Shown here one piece after another: positions 57,335 to 64,000 of a DNA stretch of 64,000 nt. The notes beneath the pieces are model-generated. The model did not search any database. It had not been told where the DNA came from and was given only the letters and a program-made list of their open reading frames with translations. Made by a program: the position numbers and the translations under genes. Position 1 is the stretch's first letter. Each line of letters begins with the position of its first letter. Origin of the DNA: Brasenia schreberi (lineage: Eukaryota; Streptophyta; Magnoliopsida; Nymphaeales; Cabombaceae); contig JAYKKT010000040.1 of assembly GCA_036023115.1 (NCBI GenBank), positions 2,849,501-2,913,500 of the forward strand. Direction: 5' to 3'.

Positions 57335-59234
57335 TCCAACTTAGGGATACCAATTTGACCAAGCATTCATTTTACGAGACTACCTTTGGGCAATCTTTGT
57401 CAACCGTCTTTCCTAAAATTTCTACTTAGTTGCAGGTTATGAAAACTGCAAAACTGGGAGAACCCCACAATTGCAATGATTGCTGACCACTTTACATTGT
57501 TCTACAAATCGAATAAAATTCTACCTTAGTTCCAAGAAAAGGGGAAAAAAGATAGAAGGAACTCTATCCCAGTCATAAATCTGGATTACCACTAATATAG
57601 GAAAACGTGTATGTGACATAAAATTACACAAAAACGTAACATAAACTTCAGCCGCTGCATGCACGCTTCTATGGACTAGAATACAACAATAAACAGAAGA
57701 AAATATATTATTAGCAACTAAAATTTCAGTTCTACGGCAAATAGCCCACACACCATAGCTGAAACCATGAACCTCAATCTAAAGCCACGAATGGGCTTCT
57801 AAAACAAGTGAGGTTATGAGAGGAGAACATCTGTAGAAAAGATTTACCAACAACAAACAAATTTACCTTTTCCAAGTCATAGAAGAATACTCCAGGAAAC
57901 GACGACACTATTTTGTCAATATCATCTGGGCTTGCATTCAGACTCCTCAAATAGTTCACGACTGGAGATAAATCATTTTCTGGGTCGCAATTGACTAAAG
58001 CTGGCCTGTGAAGCAAAACACTCCCGATGTGCTGTTGCCGCACCCCAATACTAGTGAAATAATCCACAAGCTTCCCCAACTTAATCTTCAGGTTATGCAT
58101 TAACAGTTCTGGTTCACGAACGAAGAAAGCCCTGGCCTCCTTCGATGACAAGCCAATCTCCTTCACATAGTTGACATTCTCATCAATTTCCTTGACATCG
58201 TATCCAAGAATGCTCGGGTATTTCACAATCATTCTCACAAACTCCTTATTGGAAAGGCCCACGATTTCTTTAAGGTATTCAACGATTGAAGCGAGAGAAT
58301 CACATTCATGACTAAGAATCTGGGGCCAAGCAGCCAATACCGATGGGATCCGTGTCGAAACGATTCCTATGCTCCTCAAGAATTCAACTCTGGCCAAAAC
58401 AACATCAATTCTTCCTCTTGTGAGCGGTAGAATTGAAGGAATGTGGCACGCCTTCATGTTAAGAACCTCGAAATAAAGAACCAATCTACCTAATCCCTTT
58501 CGTTCTGCACATTTATAAACTCGCGTTGCAAATAGCGAGCTACCCACTATTCCTTTTGATCTTTCCTGCCTAAGACAAGGTTTTCTCTCGAATACAGTAA
58601 TTGGTACATTTGTTTCTTTCCCTACAATACCATCTCCACCACATTCATTACCATCTCTCACAACTTCATCAGAATAAACAACACCAACGCAACCCATTTC
58701 CTTTCCCACATTACTATCCTCGTCAGTACCACTTAAACTCGAAAACGTGCTAGTATCTTCACCGAAGTCATGAGAACGACGAACACCAACATCCGAGTTA
58801 CCTCGTTTGGAGTCCTGGGCATCGAGAATAAGCTCATTTACAACATCTCCGGCATGCCCGATGAACTCGAACGCGTAGGCTGTGGTGACTCCTTTGTGCT
58901 CTAGCAAATCCAGGAGGGAATTCATGGCTTCTTCCCTCTGTCTCAGAGAGAAATCCGGAGACCCGACGACGAGGAGCGCTTCGCGCTCGAGTGTAGTGGG
59001 AGAGGTAGAAGAAGGGGGTTTTGGGGGTCTGGTTTTGGTTGGTGACGATTGAAGGAGGTCCTGAATGACATCGAATTCTTGTTTTTGCTTGGATTTGACG
59101 AAGAGAGAACCCTTCTGAATGAAGGGATGACGGAGAAACAGGAGATTGGTAGCAACGGAGACATCGCGGATGGAAGCGGGAACAAGCGTGAGGCGGGAAG
59201 TGAGCGGTTGGGAGGCAGAGAGGGAGACGAGCAT
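43557..59234 (-). CDS. mTERF-domain organelle protein, six exons, 710 aa
   Basis: Exons 59234-57867, 45842-45678, 45434-45327, 44808-44702, 44193-44101 and 43848-43557 sum to 2,133 nt (710 codons plus stop), all GT-AG and in phase. The N-terminus ([20 protein letters not shown]) is Ser/Arg-rich as in plastid or mitochondrial transit peptides, followed by a low-complexity linker. From about residue 250 repeated mTERF helical units appear ([91 protein letters not shown]). mTERF proteins bind organellar nucleic acid and affect transcription or splicing. Length and exon-1 layout recall the EMB2219/mTERF2 group, unproven. Met 59234 is chosen because a TATA box sits at 59316-59321; Met codons at 59285 and 59333 are alternatives. 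Intron 1 is 12.0 kb. Confidence 0.92.
44101..44193 (-). CDS. mTERF exon 5
   Basis: Completes an Arg codon, then [19 protein letters not shown] and [11 protein letters not shown]; donor GTAAGT. Confidence 0.92.
44702..44808 (-). CDS. mTERF exon 4
   Basis: 35 codons plus two bases: [20 protein letters not shown] then [15 protein letters not shown]. One mTERF repeat; donor GTGAGC. Confidence 0.92.
45327..45434 (-). CDS. mTERF exon 3
   Basis: 36 codons, phase 0: [20 protein letters not shown] then [16 protein letters not shown]. One mTERF repeat. Confidence 0.92.
45678..45842 (-). CDS. mTERF exon 2
   Basis: 55 codons, phase 0, from GGACAG to [58 protein letters not shown]. The nearer TTCTCAG acceptor would give a stop, so the second AG is used. 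Confidence 0.9.
46198..46511 (+). repeat. 5' LTR of the 46-kb Copia
   Basis: Starts TATTAAGGG (degraded TGTT), ends CTCAAGA next to the PBS. Confidence 0.88.
46198..51563 (+). mobile_element. Copia retrotransposon, near-complete but with stops
   Basis: LTRs 46198-46511 and 51250-51563 (314 bp each) differ at about a dozen sites by eye. PBS TGGTATCAGATGT follows the first. Gag from 47005 ([20 protein letters not shown]) has a CCHC knuckle ([14 protein letters not shown]). The protease site reads D-stop-G-A-T-D-H. Integrase has [22 protein letters not shown] and [13 protein letters not shown] has [20 protein letters not shown] and [11 protein letters not shown]; RNase H has YSDADWAGS and FIREKIS. 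Stops or frame breaks occur at about 47,231, 47,518, 48,101, 48,365, 48,669, 49,792, 50,011 and 50,257, so it cannot act alone. It lies in mTERF intron 1, antisense. Confidence 0.92.
51250..51580 (+). repeat. 3' LTR of the 46-kb Copia plus a second PBS
   Basis: 51250-51563 is the LTR. It is followed by TGGTATCAGATGTCAGG (51564-51580), identical to the sequence after the 5' LTR, and then by LINE sequence. Confidence 0.85.
51581..53960 (-). mobile_element. RTE LINE, decayed, endonuclease plus RT part
   Basis: Begins within RT at 51581 ([34 protein letters not shown]) and runs on the minus strand back through RT and endonuclease-region sequence to about 53.7 kb. The 3' third is absent where the Copia 3' end abuts. 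Numerous stops. Confidence 0.75.
53961..54389 (-). mobile_element. LINE fragment, minus
   Basis: A second copy of the RT N-terminal region ([20 protein letters not shown] and [15 protein letters not shown]), cut at 54389 where the 3' end of another LINE begins. Confidence 0.7.
54390..56400 (-). mobile_element. RTE LINE, best-preserved RT copy
   Basis: The 3' end is at 54390 (CAACAATAAC... complement). RT runs 56258-55167 with one 363-codon frame: [76 protein letters not shown] and [13 protein letters not shown]. It is cut just before the expected YADD. The RT C-terminal part continues at 55068-54748 ([20 protein letters not shown]) and 54747-54508. The RTE assignment rests on RT motif wording and the GTTGTTG tail. 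5' truncated, no endonuclease. Confidence 0.85.
56402..56560. repeat. 35-bp direct repeat with TA tracts
   Basis: TTCCAAAGGAACCTATCATT followed by a short TA run occurs at 56402 and 56527. Confidence 0.6.
56565..57240 (+). mobile_element. LINE fragment, plus, strongly decayed
   Basis: Plus-strand remnants of the same family (GAAGTTAATAGTGGATTACA, then 3' words ATCCATGTAGCCAATCCCAC and GGGAAAAGGCTTGGCTGTT), facing the 54,390-56,400 copy. Confidence 0.65.
57249..57332. repeat. (TA)42 microsatellite
   Basis: 84 bp of uninterrupted TA directly after the LINE 3' end. Tyr-Ile frames on the minus strand are artefacts. Confidence 0.97.
57333..57866. other. 5' part of mTERF intron 1
   Basis: Unique-looking intronic sequence between the exon-1 donor and the transposon-filled part. 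No feature recognised. Confidence 0.5.
57867..59234 (-). CDS. mTERF exon 1
   Basis: 456 codons: transit-like N-terminus, linker (residues about 60-230), and the first four to five mTERF repeats, ending VFFYDLEK at a GTAAAT donor. Confidence 0.93.
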
Positions 59235-59313
59235 GGTAGTGTTACGGCACAGGCGATCTTGGTCCGCGTCTTTCACTCGATTCATACGCCTGTAAGGCGT
59301 CGTGAGAGATAGG

Positions 59314-59324
59314 GATTTATAAAC
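59314..59324 (-). promoter_or_regulatory. TATA box of the mTERF gene
   Basis: The minus strand reads GTTTATAAATC about 80 bp upstream of the chosen Met, in a GC-rich setting. This favours a start at 59234 over the in-frame Met that precedes the box. Confidence 0.5.
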
Positions 59325-59599
59325 GTGGACCATAACTTGAGTTTTACGCGTTCTTTTAGAAGATTAAACACGGACAGGTATAGTCTTGAAAAATATCAAA
59401 CTAGTTGACTTTAAGATTTATGATCGTAGTAATGAAGGGTTTTAGCATAATTCTCGCTTTTGTAAAGTTAGATTTGCGAGGAATAATATCATACACCCAT
59501 CTGAATTTTTACTGTACAGAATACTGCTGTATGCCTGGTAGAGATCTGCCTAAACCCAACTGGCCTATAAAAAGAAAAAGACTCTACACGCACAACACA

Positions 59600-59692
59600 A
59601 ACCTGGTTAGGGGGTCAACCCTCAGGCCGTGAGTTCGATAGCTGCAGTATGCATCTGGCTTCAGCCTCCCCATCTTACCCCTAAAAAAACCA
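59600..59692 (+). mobile_element. SINE-like, tRNA-derived
   Basis: CTGGTTAGGGGGTCAACC and CCGTGAGTTCGATAGCTGC resemble A and B boxes, and CTGGCTTCAGCCTCCCC plus an A-rich end matches the tail of the 33,221 SINE. Confidence 0.6.
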
Positions 59693-60935
59693 TACTGCAA
59701 TGTTATATATATACATAAATACACACGCGCTCAATTTTGGTTTTATTATATGTGTATATAATCTTTTCATGGCGTACAGTTCATGTCTGAGAAGGCTGGA
59801 GATATCCTTAATTGATAAATTAACTATTCTTGACACCAAAGTGAAATAATTCATTTTTAAGCAGTTGTATACAAGCACTGACATGGGGACCTTTCTCCGA
59901 TTGTCTTTTAATAGAGTAGCCGAGTGCCAATTACCGAGGGAGGCAAGTACTTGTTTCATACCCATTTTACTGCCCATGTTTATATATACACATTTTTTAA
60001 TGTGTTACCGAAGTTCAATCGGTCAGGGATCAGGCAGAAAACCTCTTTTGTTCTTTTTGTTTTTCTTGTCCGGCCCAACTTAAATTAATGGTATTTCTTT
60101 AAAAAAGGAGCACCCAAAATGTTGGTTTGTTACATTCTTTTTGTTTTTTTGTTGAATCATCAAATATGCTTATTTTGATGATCTAAGTTTAGTCTTCACT
60201 AACCTAATCACGCTAGTTCAATGATAAACTCAAATTGAATCAACTGACCAACATAGTGAAAATGGGTTCAATAAAGGGAAGGGCAGAGTTTGGTTGCAGT
60301 GGTGGATCAAGGAACGGGTCCGATAATCCATAGTTAAATCGTGAGTTTGTATTATATTAGAAATCCTTTAATGTGGGACAAGTAGTCCACCATTGTACCG
60401 TAGTTAGAATCACAGCCCACGATTTCAAGCAATATACATGTATCTTTTCTCTCTCCAAATTCTGAGTGAGTCGATTGTGGCACCTGATGTCAATATAGAT
60501 CCGCATTGCTTGGCTGGGACCCTTGCCTTTTACACATGCAAACGATTGATTTCCTGTTTAAACAAACACTCAAAAAAGTTGGATTTATACTGTTAAAAAG
60601 TTCATATGCACCCATCTAAGCACTTTGAATCCATATACATGATTGTATTGGATTCAAATGGTTTGATCACCATATCACGGGTTGCGGTCGACCTACCAAT
60701 AGCACATTAAGCATTTCAGCATAATATGCCCCAGGAGTTCTTTTCTCATAGCTATTCCACAAGCAGTAGCAACATCGAAGAGAATGTCATATTCATACAC
60801 CACCAGAAAACCTTATATTAAATAATGAAACGCAAATTCCTATAAACAAAACCTTAGGCAACCTTAACCATGCATGATTACCAGCTATTTACAGCAAACT
60901 GAAAAGCCAAAAGTATTTCAATAGAAAAGAAAAGA
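59693..60935. other. intergenic between mTERF 5' end and URT1 3' end
   Basis: AT-rich; no gene, RNA or classified repeat recognised. The URT1 3' UTR must lie in its right end. Confidence 0.45.
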
Positions 60936-61146
60936 TTAAACTTCGGAATATGGCTCAAAGAGCGTGACACTAGGATTAGGATCATGCTGCAATATATCTG
61001 CAGCTCTTCCAAATTCATCCCTCAGAACCTTGATGCTGAACTTATCCACAACTCTGCCCAGATCATGAGATGTCTCGAATGGATCCTCTATACAAATTAA
61101 ATGGCGGTCATTACCAATCCTTCTTGTCCAGTCCTTCTCACGCTTG
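60936..61146 (-). CDS. URT1: URT1 terminal exon
   Basis: 211 nt after [22 protein letters not shown] to TLFEPYSEV and stop. Confidence 0.93.
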
Positions 61147-63751
61147 CTGTTCATCACAAGTAAAGTCAAAGTTTAATAGCTTCATCTATATACTAGCAGT
61201 GATTTCAGGTGACCGCAAACCTTGTGAACTTTAGAGGGACCAAGCCCAAGCGCCTATATATTTTTAATACATACATTTGTAGATCTCTTTCTCTCTCTCT
61301 ACATATAATCTTTTCAAATATACACATACATATATATTATTTTAATTAATTAATTTAAATGTCAACACACACAGAGACAAACCAGAAGCAATAACACATA
61401 CTCTGTTGAACCAACAACCATGAACTATGATCTATTAAAAATCTTTATTTACCAAATTGTTCCTCCTGTACTCATATCCATCATCAGGCTCTCCTCAGCC
61501 CCTCTTTGATGAAATTGTCACATTTATCTTTTTTTGTGTCACCGTCAGTCAATGAGAGCAACAGTTCGTTTCACTCATTTAGTGCCATAAAGAGACAAAC
61601 CGTCTGTCTTCGTAGCCATACAAAACCTTCCTCAATTAACTACTAATCGGAAAACGGCGCTCCCTATCCAAGGGAATCTCTTTCTCTGATGTTATACACA
61701 GGCATCCTTGCCTGATTCCATTTACAGAAGGCAAAAAAATAAAAGGCAATTCGAATACTGAAAAAGAAAACGAAGACATAACTGTATTAGGATCCCCTGA
61801 CAAACCCTGCTCCACACAGACATCAAATTATTAGATTCATACATCATAACAAAGGTTATGCAAATACCAATAACCCATTGTTTGGTCCTTGCAATCACGG
61901 AAAACAGAAGACATATCAATAACCTATTTACCGGTCCTTGCTCTCATGGAAAACGAAATACATTTGCAATCTCTGGAAACTGAAAGAAGAGATTCACACG
62001 AGGAAAAGGATTCATTCCTTTTTATCTATTTAACGAGCATGAGCACACCATCTCCAAGAGAGTCCAAACTCTAGATCACTTATCTCACAAGTTAGATTGC
62101 AACGGGCAAGTGGAAACGCCCTGATATCTTTTCTTGTTACTCTACCTAAAATACAAGCTTACTTGGCCGCGACACATTCTCCAGGTATGCCTTTGGAACT
62201 AGACATTTTTTACTCACTTCATCTTGAAAGAAACTAATCAATTTGTACTTGCCCCATAATTACCTCTATACTGTGGTGGACCTACTCGGTCAAGCAATTA
62301 GTTTTGTGTTCAAAACACATCTACCCATGGACGAATATTCATGAAATAAAATGTTAAATTCCCTTCTATCAAGTTGCAAAAAATCTTGTCTAATATAATC
62401 AATTAATCCTCATTGTGATGCATAAATGGTAATCATATTAAGTTTCATTCGATGTAAGGTAATCTCTGACCAAATAACCCACAATCCTTGCACCTTAAGA
62501 GTATTTCCTCACAGAAGAGATTAGATTGATGATGGTTGCAAATGGACCAACGGTTTTGATAAAATTATATTAGTAGCAACACAACTGACCTTAAAAAGCT
62601 TCCTGTGCGAACGGATATAACTGAGCTTGCATAATCATGCTCATATGCCCAATAATTGAAGAATGCACACAGCAGCTGGCCGATTGTCTCCCTATTCGGC
62701 AAACCGAAACCCTTCAGCTCCTCAACTTTGTCATAGTAGGCATATTCAATGCCATCAACAGTCACCACATAAGTTGCGGTCATTCTCTGCCATGAAACAA
62801 GGAAATTATATGAAACAGAAATTAGCAATTACAAAATAGTTTTGTGCAAGGGCATTTATGGAAACAAATAAGACCTAAACCATATGCCTTTGATATAACC
62901 TGCAACATGTTAAGCCAGTCGGATTCAAGCATTAATTGACCAAACAAGCAATACAAAACAAATACAACAGCAATTTGCTATTTCAAGACTCCAACAGGCA
63001 TAATCTAACATCAACTTTAAGCAAAGGTACGTTCTAAACAATGTCTAATATATGCCAAAATAAAAAATTGCCTCCAAACATTGTTTGTTAAAGTTATACT
63101 AAATCTTGTAACTGGTAACAACAAAGCCGCGTGCATCAGTCGTGACTCGTAATACAAAGAAAAACGCTGTTATAGACATTATGTAACAAATGAAACGTAA
63201 TACCATGACAAGAGAAAGGAGCATCTCCTCCAACTCAAGTACATCTTTTTATCAAAAAGAATTTGATATTTCACGTACCAATATTACCAGCACAGCAACT
63301 GCAGTAATTCCTAGAAATATGGTAAATAAGAAAATGATATACCACAAACCTGTAAACAGGGAAGAATGGCAGGACTCCGAAGTTGCAAAAAGTGTATGCA
63401 CATAAGGACATATCTGTAATGAACACGGAATTCTGTGAAGATGAAATCCACTACAAACTTTTGAAGTACTTTAATTTCATTTGGAAAAGATTGGCAATTA
63501 CAAAAAAGAACAAGAATAGTGACTCACGCATAGCTAGAGAGGGTGCCACGGTACGTTTCATTAACTTGGCGAGCCTTGGCCCAATGCTTCACAATAAAAG
63601 CCAACTGTCGCAGCCTGATGTCAATTTGTGCATAATCACGAAGGAGCTTTGTATTAACAAAAGCTAAAGCATTATTTATACAGATGTCACAGGAAATTCC
63701 CGTATCTGGGTCCATAAGCTTCACTATAGGAACACGAGCACGAGTCAAGGC
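60936..63751 (-). CDS. URT1: URT1-like RNA terminal uridylyltransferase, last four exons (5' part outside)
   Basis: Exons 63751-63528, 63413-63350, 62786-62590 and 61146-60936 join in phase into 231 codons plus stop. The first gives [20 protein letters not shown], where the Asp after Cys is the third catalytic carboxylate of the nucleotidyltransferase fold, then [20 protein letters not shown]. The second gives [11 protein letters not shown], the third the PAP-associated domain ([20 protein letters not shown]) and the fourth [20 protein letters not shown] and [14 protein letters not shown]. Stop after EPYSEV. URT1 adds uridines to deadenylated mRNA 3' ends in the cytoplasm. The first two catalytic Asp and the disordered N-terminus lie past the right edge. 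HESO1 is an alternative; overall wording fits URT1 better. Confidence 0.92.
61147..62589. other. URT1 intron, no feature seen
   Basis: 1.4 kb, AT-rich, with TA/CT-rich low complexity near 61,280-61,350. No transposon recognised, unlike the introns of the other two genes. Confidence 0.5.
62590..62786 (-). CDS. URT1: URT1 exon (PAP-associated domain)
   Basis: 197 nt after [27 protein letters not shown] to [11 protein letters not shown]; donor GTCAGT. Confidence 0.92.
63350..63413 (-). CDS. URT1: URT1 exon
   Basis: 64 nt from ATTACAG to a GTTTGT donor: [20 protein letters not shown]. Confidence 0.9.
63528..63751 (-). CDS. URT1: URT1 exon (third catalytic Asp)
   Basis: 224 nt from TCTGCAG to GTGAGT, 74 codons plus two bases, ending TYRGTLSSY. 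Confidence 0.92.
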
Positions 63752-64000
63752 CTGCAGACATCATCAATGAGATTGCCAAAGATGCAACTCCTGGTGTGTT
63801 AGCAAGGAATGGGTAAATTGAGAGATGCTAGTTTGATAGATGAGATATAGGGCATGTAATACGACCCATAGGATATCAGATGCAAAAGGATATAATAAAA
63901 AGACCTCATTATTTGAATCTGACCAGTTTGAAAGAGTTAGCAAAACAAAAAACACATTACTCCACATCATAAACTCCAAGATACCTGATAAACTTTACTT

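Noticed and set aside
57157..57366. Tyr-Ile repeat protein frames
   Set aside because: Produced purely by the (TA)n microsatellite.
62000..64000. URT1 exons earlier than 63,751
   Set aside because: Searched 63,752-64,000 on the minus strand for the block preceding ALTRARVP and found no match with a good donor; it must lie beyond the edge.

Overview
This is plant nuclear DNA, probably from a non-grass angiosperm with large, repeat-filled introns. Three plant-type genes with GT-AG introns are interleaved with Copia LTR retrotransposons, RTE-type LINEs, hAT transposons and tRNA-derived SINEs. The species cannot be named from the sequence. There is no bacterial, organellar or CRISPR material.

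Layout. (1) 947-32,263, minus: a MORC-family GHKL ATPase gene. Nine coding exons join in frame into 403 codons and the gene runs off the left edge. One intron is about 20.1 kb (4,929-25,025) and holds a stack of nested transposons. Another (25,328-29,714) holds a non-autonomous LTR element carrying fragments of several host mRNAs. (2) 33.0-40.5 kb: intergenic DNA with a decayed partial copy of the MORC 5' coding exon, several SINEs and microsatellites. (3) 40,877-42,923, plus: a broken hydroxypyruvate/glyoxylate reductase gene. (4) 43,557-59,234, minus: an mTERF gene of six exons (710 aa) with a 12-kb first intron containing a decayed Copia element and several LINE copies. (5) 60,936-63,751, minus: the last four exons of URT1, an RNA terminal uridylyltransferase, continuing past the right edge.

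The three live genes all read leftward and are not an operon. Their roles are known only at family level: MORC in heterochromatin silencing, mTERF in organelle gene expression, URT1 in mRNA 3'-uridylation. Exon borders were placed by hand from homology, GT/AG sites and phase; every junction reported for the three genes keeps the frame.

The most unusual object is the LTR element at 25,677-29,460. It has two LTRs, a primer-binding site and a polypurine tract but no recognisable gag or pol. Inside it lie, in order, recognisable pieces of a deoxynucleoside kinase, a prolyl 4-hydroxylase, a p23 co-chaperone and a nitrobindin-like protein, with a possible ribosomal protein L7 scrap further on.
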